Assembly (NCBI GenBank): GCA_019022495.1
Contig: JAFEKR010000006.1
Span: 1,426,001 to 1,490,000 of the forward strand
Source: Epichloe hybrida
Lineage: Eukaryota > Ascomycota > Sordariomycetes > Hypocreales > Clavicipitaceae
Length of the DNA stretch: 64,000 nucleotides
Direction of reading: 5' to 3'
Shown: positions 1 to 12,119 of the stretch, piece after piece
Position numbering within the stretch: the stretch's first letter is position 1
How the letters are laid out: each line of letters starts with the position of its first letter
The notes under the pieces: generated by a model
Told to the model about the DNA's origin: nothing
Database searches by the model: none
The model's input: only the letters and a program-made list of their open reading frames with translations
Translations under genes and position numbers: made by a program

Positions 1-2060
1 TATTAATCTTTAAGAAATAATAGGCTTCTTAGCACTAGTCTAGGATCTCTAAAATTAGGGGGAGAGTATAGTAATTCTTTTATATTACTCTATTAAGTCC
101 CTAATAATCTATATATAGTTAAAGTATCCTATCCTTCTTTAGTATAAATAGGATAGGCATGCTTATAGGGCTCTTAAAGGGTTTTATCTAGCCTTTTTAT
201 AGGTTTTTATTAATATATTTATAAAGCTCCTTTAACTTACTTTAGGAGAGAGAGTAAATTAGTCTATATAGGGGCGTAGCCCTAGGTATTAGGTTAATTA
301 TATAATTAGTCTCCTTTCTTAATAGTAAATTACTTACCTTATTTACTATAAATATATCTTTAAACTTATATAATTCCTTAGGGATATCTTTAATAGTTCT
401 ATATACTTTTACCTCCTTATTATCTTTAAGGGTAATAAACTTATCTTCTATAACTCCTATAATAGTATATATAATAGCCTTATTATATATTACCTTTATA
501 AACTTATAGGGAGTTATAAGTAAAAAGGCTATTTTCTTTTTCTTAAACTACTACTCTTAAGAGTATAAATAAAGATATATATATTCTTTAGTAAGTATAT
601 ATATCCTAATTAGATAAGGCTTCCCCTTACTCTTAGGTCTTTATCTATAGCTATATATAGTAGCTTAAGGTCTTTTTCTTTCTCTCTTAAGTTTTTAATA
701 GTAATAGGTACTTTATAAACACTATATTAAGGGACTATAAGGGCCCTTATTACCTAGAGAATAAGTACTATAGCCTTAGCCTAATTAAGCTTATAGTTTC
801 TTACGAATTTAATACTAATAATATTAAGCTTAGCATAGCTATCTAGATTTACTACTATTTTAATGTCTTTATGCCTATAAATAGTAACTAGTATATAAAA
901 TCAATACCTAATTAGTACCTTAGTGTTTAAGGTAAAGGTAAGGGCCTTTACTTTTGCCTTAGGAAGTTTCCTTATTTATCTTAGGGGTCTTTCCTTAGCT
1001 TATTATATTTATTTATAAGGTAATCTAGGCTATTATAGTTATAATATTATCTCTTATCCCTAACTTTACTATTATTTAAGTATATAGCTAGGCCCTTTTC
1101 TTAGTCTTTATTCCTTTAATCTCTATATAGCCTATAACCTTAAGGTAAGTTATTTCTATAATATTAGGGATTCTTATATAATCCCTTATTTCCTAAATAT
1201 TTAGGCTTTTACTTACTCTTTAGTATAGCCTCTTAAAATTACTAGGTAAGTTATATAACCTTCTCTTATGTCTTCCTAGTAATAGAGATATATAAGTTAA
1301 TATAGTCCTATAGCTTAGGGAGTAACTTTATAAAGAATATAAAGGTATAGGACTTTTCTAGGGCTCTTTCTAGGTATATCTCTAGTAAATCTAGGAAAAT
1401 ACTAAATTTAATAAGGCTTTAGCCCTTATATTGCTTTATGTTCTTAAGCTATATAGCTATTTAGGCATTATAGTTTATAAAGTCCCTAAGTAACGTAAGC
1501 ATCTAGGTCTAGAACTTATCCTAATTATCCTTAAGATTATCCTAGCTATTAGCCTATTATTTATTAAGGTATTTATCCTATCTTACCCTATAGTTAGTGT
1601 GTATATAGTTAAGTATAAAGAGAATCTTTTAGTAATTACATTAGTATTTCTTCTTTGCCTTATTAAAGGTATAGTTTAGGTTATTTATCTATATCTTATG
1701 CCTCTAGGGGTTTATAGGGTATTAGAGCTTAGTAATGTTCTTAACTCTAACCTCTTAACTACTATTACTTAAGGAGAGGCTAGCTTTTTACTTACTTTTT
1801 CCTTATACTTCCCTTAAGTTACCCTTAATAAGGTTAATAAGCTCTTATTCTTATTCTTATAATCTTTAGAGTTTTTCTAGCTAAGTAATTTACTCTAGTG
1901 TTACTATAGCTTTACTATAAGGGGTAAAGGGTCTTATTATAAGCGTAGTTTTATTAGTATATAGTGTGTCTTTGCCTATAGTATTACCCTTATTTGCTTA
2001 GGTATAACTCTTGTCCGTTAGGGTTAGGTTATTATCTAACATTACTCTAGCGAATTAGGT
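1..2060 (-). mobile_element. RIP-degraded Gypsy LTR retrotransposon, gag to start of RT (truncated by window edge)
   Basis: Very AT-rich with no open frame, but the minus strand keeps a recognisable Gypsy pol pattern. Read backwards, 162 to 92 gives PILFILKKD, then L-Y-I-D-Y-stop-GLN, matching the reverse-transcriptase finger motif PILFVKKDG..LRLCVDYRGLN after G-to-A and C-to-T changes. The segment around 330-250 gives a degraded P-I-Y-S-L-S entry motif. The stretch at about 1000-1700 is probably gag by position, but no knuckle was read. The element runs off the left edge, so the rest of RT, RNase H, integrase and one LTR are not visible. Stops at former CAA, CAG and TGG codons are what RIP produces. 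Assignment to Gypsy is fairly firm; boundaries are not. Confidence 0.6.
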
Positions 2061-2066
2061 AGTTCT

Positions 2067-2233
2067 TGTGATAATCTAGGCTTTGCCTAGACCTAGCAAT
2101 ATAGGTGTCAATTGTATAAGTGAATGATGACTTGTACAATGCGTATTCTTTTGCTATGGCGCAATGGAATTGGGGTCAAACCCACATGGTGGCGCAGGCA
2201 CCCGCGATTAGCCCTATGGGCTAGACCATGACA
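2067..2233 (-). mobile_element. Solo LTR, family A (about 170 bp), TSD GTTCT
   Basis: On the minus strand this runs from TGTCATGGTCTAGCCC to GATTATCACA, with TGT...ACA ends. It is flanked by exact 5-bp duplications GTTCT at 2062-2066 and 2234-2238. The same family recurs at 5898-6069 and twice at 51313-51839. It is much richer in CpG and CpA than the surrounding RIP-mutated DNA. The 5-bp TSD and TG...CA ends are standard for LTR-element integration, so this is read as a solo LTR. Confidence 0.85.
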
Positions 2234-2284
2234 GTTCTCCCCCCTATATTGCCCTTAGGTAGCTAGTAAGAGAAGCTTTAGAAT

Positions 2285-2486
2285 TATAAGAATAATAGTA
2301 GCTAGGCAAGAGGTATAGGGGCTCTAGTATATTAACTAAAGCTTACTAGGTCTAAGTGTATTATACATGCAAGTCACTAGCTTATAGCTAGTGGCTTGCT
2401 AGTGTCACGTGGACCTAGCCCTAGGACATAGCCTGTCCGCGGGGTGCACTGGTGATTGCGAGTGTTGTTATGAGTGGGGCCTCACA
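2285..2486 (-). mobile_element. LTR, family B (about 200 bp)
   Basis: Reverse complement of the solo LTR at 6675-6871, running on the minus strand from TGTGAGGCCCCACTC to a RIP-altered CTTATA (CTCACA in the other copy). The left third carries G-to-A and C-to-T changes; the right part is well preserved. No TSD is found (AGAAT on the left, TAAAA on the right), and the right end abuts half of a MITE at 2487, so this copy sits at a rearranged junction or has lost one flank. Confidence 0.7.
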
Positions 2487-2689
2487 TAAAATGTAGTAAA
2501 ATGTAGTTTTTCTAATTTATAGGCGAGGGGTCCACTTTTAGACCCACTTTTATATATAACTACATTGTAGTTTTTTAGTTATCTATCTAAAAAAAGAAGT
2601 TTTATATCTCTATATATTTTCTAAGATTAGATATATATTATTTGTTAAATAAAAAATACACTACAAATCAATTGTAGTGCAATACTCTG
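2487..2689 (+). mobile_element. Right half of a CAGAG-type MITE
   Basis: Closely matches 28022-28221 of the complete MITE at 27812-28221 and ends in the shared terminus TAGTGCAATACTCTG. The left half, with the CAGAGTATTG end, is missing and replaced by the family B LTR at 2285-2486. This copy is less RIP-mutated than the one at 28 kb. Confidence 0.7.
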
Positions 2690-4338
2690 CTTATAGTAAA
2701 AGAAAAGGCTAACTAAAACCTTGCCCTTTAACTTTACTAAGAGGGAAAGATTATAACCCTAGGGAGCCCCTTTAAATAATCTAATTAAGCTAAGATTAAC
2801 GCCTTATAAGCTTATAATATATTTAGATTTATAATATTTAATTTAGCGAAGTATAAAGGCCACTAGATCTTTAATTCTTATATAGTCTAAGAGATTAAAG
2901 GTAAAGGCACTAAATCACTATATAAGAAGTTATACCTTATTATATAAGGGCATAATAATAGAGGAAAAGAGGCTATCTTAACCTAATTGCTAATAATATA
3001 GCAATTAAGCTAACGGATTATTATAGCCCTTACTTTGTTATTAAAGCAGAAGGGAATTTACCTTTAGCTATAAGATATTACATAAGCTTATATTTAATCC
3101 TAAACAACCCTAAATAAGCTAATTATTATAAAGTTACTAAAGCAAATTACACACCTCTTTCTAAAAGGTATAATAATAGAGGTAATTAAGCCCCTTTATA
3201 GGATTATAGAGGCTAGAACTTACTAGTAGGCAATATATTTTTACTACTATAGGGATAATCTTAATATAATAACCTTAATATATAATCCCTGCTTACTAAT
3301 TATAGCCCTAAATAATAAAAACCTCTTTAGCATTATAGGGATATAAACAGATAACACACTAGGCCTTAGTAATAATAACTTCTTTAAGAAAGAAAAAAGA
3401 GAGCTTTAGAAAGTGAAGTTTATAGCTAAAGAAAAACAATACCTAATAACTATAAATCCCCTTATCTTTAATAGCTATATCCTAACCTAAAACGCTAATA
3501 ACTCCCTAACCCTAGCCTAAAAGGGCTAAAGTTAGAAGATTAAGGAAATTAACTTTTAATTACTAATAGTAAGGTAAGATTACGTAAAGTAAAGAGCCTA
3601 AGGAAGCTATATTATAATAGTCTATTAACTAGAGGTATTATATAACCTATTAATTACTATATAACACTAAGAACCCTTTACTAATAATATCTTATAACTT
3701 AATAAACACCTTAAGTAGCAAATTAAGTATTAGTAGCAGGGATTATAGTATATCCCCTTAACTCTTAAAGAGGCAAAACTCTTTGTGTTTATAGATAGGT
3801 CCCTTACTAATAATAAAGATCTAAGTTTATAGATTAAATACATTATTATAATTAGTAATAAAGTGATAAAGGAGAATAATACCTTTATCTTAAAAGGGAA
3901 TATTATTATATATAGCTCTATAAAAAGTAAGCGTGTGACTTATAGCGCACTTACATTTAAGCTATATAGCATGGTTTAAGGTGCTAATATTACGTACGTA
4001 ATATTTACAACCCTTTATATAATTATAGACTAATTAAAGATACCTTAAATCCTAATAATTCTCTATATAGACTCTTTCTTATTATATAAATGCCTTATAA
4101 AGCTAAGCATAATAAAAGAGAAGTAACTAATAATTAATATTATAGCCCTTTAGTAATTATATAAGAGGAGGGAAGTTTACAAAGTTAGATAGATTAATAG
4201 CGGCAATAATCTAGCTAATACGATAATAAAGGCATTACTAAATTTAGCCCTCTTAACCTTAATTAATCTAAATGAATTAATAATTTATGTGAAAGGTTAG
4301 GTTAAGAGACCTATAAGGTTAGGCAGAGGGGAGAATTA
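2690..4338 (+). mobile_element. RIP-degraded Copia retrotransposon remnant with RNase H domain
   Basis: The plus strand from about 3782 reads FVFIDRSLTNNKDL, then KGNIIIYSSIKSKRVTYSA, later YIDSFLLYKCLIKL and VYKVRWINSGNNLADTITK near 4173-4233. This is the Ty1/Copia RNase H pattern (D-G-S-x-A-N-N-K-D, CKRVTRS, TDSxSLYDCLVKLG, RWINGxxNPADxxTK) with in-frame stops at former CAA and CAG codons. A purine-rich tract (GCAGAGGGGAGAA) at about 4323-4335 follows the last codon, as expected just before a 3' LTR. Upstream RT and integrase are too eroded to delimit. Confidence 0.55.
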
Positions 4339-5372
4339 ACATAATAGGCATATAGGTATAGATTATAATAACTAGGTTAATTAGAATAACTAAGGCCACG
4401 ATAGCTAATAAGAACTGTGGATTCCTATTAAGGGATTCACTTATATACACTTTCCTTTAATCCGATTTTTATTGCGTTTTTAGGCTCCTTTAGCCACAAA
4501 GAAAAGAGAGACTACTAGTGTTACTTCCTCTAGATAATAGTTATTCTAGCCATAGCTAAAGAGTGGAGCCACTAAAGGGATGCACGCAATGCGATTAGAT
4601 ACATCGCGAGCTACCCTACTTTATTAGCAGTGGCACCACACTATAGCCTTACTTTTCCCCCTTTTTTGCTTACTTTCTCTTCTAGCTAGATTCCTCTCCT
4701 TCTCCCTCTTCTCTTCTCCCTTAGTTATTAGCTATTATTATTAACTTCATTGAATTTAACCTCTTCGCACTAGTGCAACGTTCCTTGGTGTAACTAACAA
4801 TATACTTACTAACTATATTAGTAAATCTAGACCATTAGAGAGGTCTTATAAGCTACTTTTTATTTTCTATAAAATTTATTTATATATAAAATCTAAAAAA
4901 TTAACTCACTACTATATAAACTAGTAACCTATATACACTAAATTTTAGTCTAAAAATATTCCTATATTAAATAAAAGCCTTATCTTCTAGCTTTAATTTG
5001 GTATATATAAGACTTTTATATAACCTCTAGTTAAAGAGAAAATCGCTATTAAAGATAGCTATAGGGTAACCTGCGTATAGGGTAGCTTGCTTACCTAATT
5101 ACTAGTGGCGTGGTTATAGCTACGCTTATAGCTATAATGTAATAACAATTCATAATTAATTAGAATTAGTTATTTATATAGTTAGTTATAACTATTAATA
5201 GCTATGACATGGCTATTGATAGTTACCTACGCGACCATTAACAGCTATAGTGCAGCTATTAGGCTTGCAATGCAAGCTTATAATAAAAAGGTCCTTTAAC
5301 TAGAAAGGGCTAAAAATAGGTCTTATTTTCAACATATACGTAGCAAAGACTGCCTATATTGTACAAAGGAGG
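4339..5372. other. AT-rich stretch without assignable features
   Basis: About 1 kb. A less mutated patch lies at 4410-4640 (several CpG-containing words), probably a piece of an LTR because it follows the Copia polypurine tract, but no matching ends or TSD were found. No open frame longer than a few codons. The purine run ACAAAGGAGG at 5363-5372 directly precedes the next LTR. Confidence 0.4.
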
Positions 5373-5710
5373 TGTTATGGACTCGAGCTATAAGCTCAGG
5401 TCAAGTCAGGCTCCGGAAAGCACGCAGACTGTGTGCAGCGAGGTTAGGGCTGTACGCAGTCCACGCATAGGCCACACATAAGCCACTATAAATCCAGGCG
5501 CTGTGTAACCCCTAGTATAGTTCTTTTCTTCTTCTGTAAGAATAATATTCTCGCTTTGAAGCTTATAAGCAGTAGCCATAAGGCTAGTTCATCACAGGAG
5601 GTCAGAGTTTAAGACTTTCATGCCCTAACCTATAGCTAGAATCTTTTCACCAGTGACTAAGAATCTTAGCCTTCACCTTGTTTTCATAACCTAGGCTGTA
5701 AGCCATAACA
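5373..5710 (+). mobile_element. LTR, family E (338 bp)
   Basis: Starts TGTTATGG and ends CCATAACA, an exact 8-bp terminal inversion, and contains a TATA-like word (CTATAAATCC) near 5490. The purine tract AAAGGAGG lies directly upstream, as for the 3' LTR of a plus-strand element. Flanking pentamers GGAGG and GACAG do not match, so it is not a simple solo LTR. It is little mutated compared with the DNA on its left. Confidence 0.65.
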
Positions 5711-5897
5711 GACAGTAAGGTTATATATTTAATTAAAAATTAGTGCATATAGGCGTCTATGTTATATAGTTTTAAGGCGATTTCTTGCTTTACCTATACA
5801 AATGAATTTGCAAAAAAGACGAAATAGCTCATAGGACTTTACTAGTGACCTAGAGGCTAGATCCACTAATACGGTTGGTGGGTGTATACTGTGTATG

Positions 5898-6069
5898 TGT
5901 TACGGTCTTAGGTTTACTATAGGGCTAATCGCGAGTGTCTGCGCCACCGTACGGGTGATGTTCCCGATCCCATTACGCCATAGGAAAAGAATACGCATTG
6001 TACAAGTCCCTATGACTTGTGCAATTGACGCCTATATTGCTAGGTCTAGGCAAAGCCTAGATCATCACA
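5898..6069 (+). mobile_element. Solo LTR, family A, TSD GTATG/GTACG
   Basis: Begins TGTTACGGTC and ends AGATCATCACA. It is flanked by GTATG (5893-5897) and GTACG (6070-6074), identical except for one C/T change. It matches the other family A copies well from about 30 bp onward but diverges at positions about 10-28 and 55-70. Both distal hairpins (stem TTGYACAAGTC and the TCTAGGCAAAGCCTAGA palindrome) are intact. Confidence 0.8.
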
Positions 6070-6674
6070 GTACGAGAGAAAATTTCTTTTTGCTATTCTA
6101 GCTAGACATCTTAATCATACAGCCGTATTGTCTGCATATCATAGCTAAAATCAATTTAATTAGTTATTATAATAATGATCTAAATCAGATCTTAATAGTG
6201 ATATTTGCCATAACCTTCTACTGCGTTGCATTATTGCAATTTAACGCTGCGGGCCCTATTAGTCCCTAACCGTAGAGCTTGCATTGTACGGCTGTTGCCA
6301 GCTGGCAACTAGTCCCTTACATATCAGAAAAATGTGTGGCATTTTATTTTAGATTTAAGTTTGCGTTCTTCTCGCTTACTGCCACTGGGAAACTTCTGCA
6401 ACTGCCCGCAAGAGTCTCAGTGATACAAGGTGAGACCCTAGGGCAAACACACTACTCCGTAGACCGGGCGCCTGTCCTCTCTCGCTTATTTCTCTTACAA
6501 TTATCAATGACAAAGTCAACAATATAGAGGGCTTGGATAAGTAAGCTTCACGAGGCGCTATAAGCAAAACCTACGGATTTGACGTTGCCTTAATAAAACA
6601 AAAGCAAAAAAATGGCAATACGGAGCTTTTTCGAAATTTCGGTCACGATGTATAAATAGTAGTGCCTGAAGATA

Positions 6675-6871
6675 TGTGAGGCCCCACTCACAACACAGGT
6701 ACACCAGCGCACCTCACAGACAGGCCACGCCCTAGGGCTAAGTCCACGTGACGCTGGCGAGCCACTAGCTATAAGCTAGCGACTCGCACGCACCACACAC
6801 TTAGACCTAGCAAGCTTCAGTCAATATACCAGAGCCCCCATACCTCTTGCCTAGCTACCATTGTTCTCACA
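6675..6871 (+). mobile_element. Solo LTR, family B (197 bp), TSD AGATA
   Basis: Starts TGTGAGGCCCC and ends TTGTTCTCACA (TGTGAG...CTCACA inversion), with exact AGATA duplications at 6670-6674 and 6872-6876. It is the inverted partner of 2285-2486. It retains many CpA and CpG sites and so appears not to have been through strong RIP. Confidence 0.85.
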
Positions 6872-8071
6872 AGATAGTTCCAAATATACATGTGTAGTTG
6901 TAACTTTGACAGGCGAGACGACTGGGCTTAGCGAGGTACTGCCTTTTTTAAAGTCTTTATGTGACCTATTCAGATTCTATAGAAAACTTTACATATACCT
7001 AGAAGTACAAGTAATAGCACATCTCTTTTGAAAGCCTTAGGGCTAAGACAATTAGGTATCGCAACCCCACAGGGCCCTTAACAGCGTTATTAACCTATAA
7101 ATACAGTAGTAACTTTACTTAATTAAGATACAGTGATAAATTTATGGCATTAAGTACTTAGGCTAGCACCTATATTAGCAGTCAAGAAGGTGCTTCACTT
7201 TTGTAAATGTGGCTGAAGGGAAATTCCCGTTAGCATGAAATTACAGCCTTACGGCCTTCAAGAAAGTGCAATCGGCCAGCATCCTGGGACAGTACACCTC
7301 TGAGGCCGTACCACTGTTAAAGGGATCGGAAACCACTGAAATATGATGGTGCGCGTTATGACTCTGAGCACAATGATTCCTCCTCATGAAATATTCCATG
7401 GAGGAGCACTAGAGTCCACAGGCCCGTTTTTCTCTCTTGCCCAATCCCCACTCCGCATCGCATCCTCCTGCCATGTCTTTTCTAACAACGGGGATGTAAA
7501 ATTTCCACCGGAGCTTTCAAATTTCCCACTGGACTAGCCAAATCAAGAGAGGTCTCCACATACTCACTTTTGGTGCAGAAGTACCTCACTGAATTACTTT
7601 ATTCCAGAGCAGCAGCTGCCGTAGCCGCCGCCGCCGCAAGGTCCCTATAGATATTATTAGTAGTTTTAATTGAATAAACGCCTCACAAAACGCACTTTTG
7701 GCTCTCTTGCACACACATATACTGATACGAAGGGCTGACTGGCATAGAAAAAAAACCTTATAGGAACTTGCTTACAGTGGACCTCTTACAAACGTTCTCA
7801 GCCTTGGCACTGTGGGCTGCGGGTCTCCACACGCTATGCGCTATTAAACCCACCAACGAAAGTCCCGCCGCTGTGCGGTACTTGGTGCGGGCCGCTCATT
7901 ATCTAGCTAGTCGTTTTCAAACCAATACGTCGCTCTCATGTTCAGCGATTGTGATATTGCCATTTTGAAAATGCTCAGCCAGAACACCTTCACGACGTAA
8001 ACTATCGAGACGATCTAGTCCTCGAGGAATTACAGACCTCCCAAGGAGGCTGCCGATTAGGTCGTGCCCTT

Positions 8072-11000
8072 ATGGATTCGATTCTCATCGAATCAGCACA
8101 GCGCCGTGATAACCATGGCCCGACCGAAAGACTTAGTGCTACACCTCTATCAGAGGAACTGCGCGAGGATTCTCCCATACCATCCAACAACTTCGCCTTC
8201 ACGCCCTCACAACTACATAAACTCCTGACCCTGCGCAACCTCGAAGCTCTTGATTTCTTTGGCGGCCTTCGAGGTCTCGCAGCCGGTCTTCGGACCGATG
8301 TTGCCGCTGGTCTCAGTGCCGATGAGACCAACCTCGATGGCTCTGTTTCCTTCGACGAAGCTGTAGCCGCCGGTCGAGAATCACGTCCTGCCGTTTTGCA
8401 GAGAATTCCACCGATATCAACGCACCATCTACACCATACTCTGCGACTTGGGGACAATTCTGCCGCTCCGTTTGCCGATCGAAAACGAATATTCGGGGCT
8501 AATCGTCTACCTCGCCGGAGACAAAAGTCCTTCTTCAAGCTCATGTGGATCGCATTCAATGACAAACTGCTGATACTCCTCACGGTTTCAGCGTGCATAT
8601 CGTTGGCCATTGGCATCTATCAATCCGTAACGGCAGAAGAAGGGTACTCCAACATCGAGTGGGTAGACGGCGTAACGGTTGTTATTGCTATCGTCATCAT
8701 CGTCTTGGCAAGTGCTGCCAATGACTGGCAAAAGAACCATAAATTTGAAAAATTGACTGAGCGGAAGAAGCATCGCGAAGTGACCGTGTTCAGATCCGGC
8801 AGAGCTCAGCAAATCGATATCGCCCAGGTTTTGGTCGGAGACGTTATGCATATCGAGGCGGGAGAAGTCATCGCAGTGGATGGGGTTTTGATCGAGGCTT
8901 CTGGCCTACATATCAACGAGTCTTCAATCTCCGGTGAATCTGGTATGGTTCAGAAGACTGTTTCAGCGGACCACGACACTTCTCACGCGGTTCTTGCTGA
9001 TCCCTTCATTTTGAGTGGTACTACTGTGTCGCGAGGCGTTGGACGGTATCTCGTTCTTTCAGTTGGTGCAAATTCCACATATGGTCGCACACTCATGTCC
9101 TTGCGCGAAGATGTTGAGGAGACGCCCCTGCAAGCCAGGCTGGGCCGACTTGGCAAGCAACTGATTGTTTTTGGCGCCATCGCTGGTGCCATTTTTTTTG
9201 TGATATTGTTCATTCGATTCTTATTACGCCTGAGATCAATGGCCAACAAGGGGCCATCCAACAAAGCGGAGGCTTTTTTTCGCATTCTCATTTTATCCAT
9301 CACTGTTGTCATCATCACGGTCCCTGAAGGATTGGCACTAAATGTCACTGTTGCCCTCGCTTTCGCTACGACGCGCATGCTTAAAGACAATAATTTGGTT
9401 CGGCTCGTCCGCTCGTGTGAGGTCATGGGCAATGCTACTAGTGTTTGTTCCGACAAGACGGGGACCCTCACTCAAGACAAAATGTCAGTTGTTTCCGGCC
9501 GCATTGCTCTTGACGGTGTTTTCGATGACATGGATGCGCCCGCTATTGAATACGGACAGTCGGCACCAGTTTCTGCCATTGCGCAAAAGGGCGGGTCATC
9601 TCAACTTGTAGCAGCCACGTCCCACGAAGTGAAGGATCTCATAAAAGACAGCATTGCATTGAATTCCACTGCTTTCGAAAGTGATGAATCGAAAACTCCG
9701 GACTATTTTGGCTCTAGTACCGAAACCGCGTTGCTAAAATTCAGCCGAGACCATCTTGGTATGGGACTTCTAGGCACTGAAAGAGCCAACACACCTGTCG
9801 TTACTATGCTTCCCTTCGAATCATCGCGAAAGTGGATGGCAGTTCTCATCAGACTTCCAAGCGGGAGATACAGACTTCTAATCAAGGGAGCTGCTGAAAT
9901 TGTCTTCGAATATTGTGCTTATGCTGTGGAAGATCATACGTACCAACTGACGACTGCTCGGTTATCGGAAGATGACAGAGGTGGCTTCCGGGACACCATC
10001 CAGGAATACGCTAACAATATGCTTCGCCCTGTCGCGATTGCATACAGAGACTTCGACGAATCCGAAGTATTCGAGCATCCTAATGACGATCCAGCTTCTA
10101 TCAATCTCGAGTGGCTTGCATCAGGTTTAATCTTCATCGCCTTCTTCGGAATTCGTGACCCACTGCGACTCGAGGTCATCAATTCTGTTAAGAAATGCCA
10201 GGAGGCTGGAGTGTTCGTACGTATGGTCACAGGAGACAACTTTCTAACAGCCAAGGCTGTTGCCATCGAATGTGGCATTTACTCAAGTGGTGGTATTGCA
10301 ATGGACGGGCCAACGTTCCGCAAACTTACTCATGAGCAGCTTGATGCAGTAATTCCCCGCCTCCAGGTTTTGGCCAGGTCCAGCCCTGAGGACAAACTGC
10401 TCCTTGTCACTCATCTGCGCTCCATGAAAGAGACAGTGGCCGTTACGGGAGACGGCACAAACGACGCACTAGCTCTCAAAGCAGCAGACGTTGGTTTTGC
10501 TATGGGCATCCAAGGCACTGAAGTCGCCAAAGAAGCGGCTTCTATCATTCTGCTTGATGATAATTTTGCTTCTATTGTCAAAGCACTAAGTTGGGGTCGT
10601 ACGATCAATGATGCTGTTAAGAAATTCTGCCAAGTAAGTCCATGAATGCAAAAGTGACTTGCTGCGGCTTTGGTGGAATAAAGACTAATTAAAACTAGTT
10701 TCAGTTCACCATCAATATTACAGCAGGTATTCTTACAATTATCTCCGAACTCGTGGGTGACTCTATTTTCACAGTCGTCCAGCTGCTATGGATCAATCTT
10801 ATTATGGATATCTTCGCATCTCTAGGACTCGCCACGGATCATCCATCACCAGACTTCCTCAAACGTAAACCAGAACCTCGCAATGCTCCAATTATCAATA
10901 TAACGATGTGGAAAATGATTCTGGGGCAAGCGCTGTATCAGCTCGCAGTTGTCTTTGTCGTGCATTATGCTGGCTGGGACATCTTCGACCCACATACTCC

Positions 11001-11883
11001 GGCGGAGATCGAGAAGCTGCAGACTCTTGTGTTCAATATATATGTCTGGATGCAGTTCTTCAATCAGCATAACTGTCGCCGCGTCGATAACAAGCTCGAT
11101 ATTTGGTACCAAGGAGTTCTCCGAAACCCTTGGTTCATCGGTGTCCAGATTCTCACTCTGGTTGGTCAATTCGTGATTATCTTCAAAGGTGGTGAAGCTT
11201 TTGACACTGTCCCTCTAACAGGGGCGCAATGGGGATGGAGCCTGCTATTCGGAGTACTCACGATTCCACTGGGCGCTTTGATTCGACAAGTTCCTGACAG
11301 ATACATTGCCTCGTTCTTCCACAAGGTCGGACACGGCCTTCGATGGCTCACGCTGCCATTTCGAAATTGGTGCTCTTGCCTGTCTGTTCTGCACATCCGA
11401 AGCAGGCAAAAGCCAGCTGCCTCCAAAAGCGGTACCAATGCCATTATCGATACTAAGACTTCTAAGCGACGAGCGAGTCGCTCAACCCAAAGCGAAACCT
11501 CAATTCACCAAAGACACATATCGGAGGCACTTACGGAAAGAACTGGCGACGGTGATGAGAGAGATCTAGATCTCCACGCGCTGATATATGCCGCTCGCTC
11601 CGGTCGCCCCATGGGCAAGCACATACTGGAAATACATCCGCAGACGTTACCAAACGACCCTATCCTTCAAACAAGGACCAATATTGATATACCACCCAGT
11701 CAAGACCCGAGCATCATGAAATATATGAGTAAGCCTCATGAGGAGGAAAACCCACGCCAGCCACGAAGACAACTGGCAAGACATATTTGGGTAGAGCCCA
11801 CGCGACCAATATCTGCTGCCCCTGCAACCCCCAAGCGGCGAGGTGTAACTTGGGAGAGCTTTCTGCGATCTAAACGGAGGTGA
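8072..11883 (+). CDS. Pmc1/PMCA-type P-type Ca2+-transporting ATPase
   Basis: P-type ATPase (subfamily IIB) expected to pump Ca2+ out of the cytosol into the vacuole or across the plasma membrane. Two exons, 8072-10633 and 10705-11883, joined across a 71-bp intron (GTAAGT...TTTCAG, branch-like ACTAAT), give 1246 residues, normal for fungal Pmc1 proteins. Visible motifs: N-terminal FTPSQLHKLL and GGLRGLAAGLRTD typical of fungal Pmc1; actuator loop SGES at 287-290 (usual form TGES); M4 VPEGL; phosphorylation site DKTGT with Asp461; KGAAE nucleotide-binding motif at 605; hinge TGDGTND at 792-798; M6 WINLIMD for Ca2+ coordination. Ten membrane segments fit. The tail after M10 is basic and low in complexity. 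Conserved sequence resumes exactly at the splice, so the intron is firm. The gene is convergent with the ABC exporter, 236 bp away. Confidence 0.93.
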
Positions 11884-12119
11884 GGAGGTTCCGTTCTATG
11901 GAACGACCGGGCTATGTCTACATCTGACAGCTAGTCATTTTAAACGGCACTTAATAGCATATACGGAGAGTGCAAATTTGTATTTCACTACATTTGCCAC
12001 GATGACATGACATTCATATATCCAACATATAGGCATTTGATCCATTACATGTATAAATATATCTTTTATTTTCAAAATGGGAAGTTGTTGATTTTGAACC
12101 ATATTTCTTAAAATTAAGC
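11884..12119. other. Convergent 3' intergenic region
   Basis: Separates the stops of the Ca2+-ATPase (+) and ABC exporter (-). AT-rich, as expected for overlapping 3' UTRs and poly(A) signals. No gene or repeat seen. Confidence 0.6.

Larger units (their letters stand above)
5711..8071. other. Transition from RIP block to gene island; no gene recognised
   Basis: AT content falls steadily across this stretch. Apart from two solo LTRs (5898-6069 and 6675-6871) nothing was identified. Open frames here (for example at 6279-6527, 7343-7537 and 7768-7968) are short, lack family features, and two overlap repeats. A small GCC-repeat patch lies near 7619-7638. The last few hundred bases presumably hold the promoter and 5' UTR of the Ca2+-ATPase at 8072. 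Confidence 0.5.

Noticed and set aside
5895..6101. 68-residue open frame
   Set aside because: Lies almost wholly within the solo LTR at 5898-6069; no protein features.
8002..8616. 204-residue minus-strand open frame overlapping the Ca2+-ATPase start
   Set aside because: It lies opposite conserved coding sequence, is Arg/Ser-rich and has no domain; it is a shadow of the ATPase frame.
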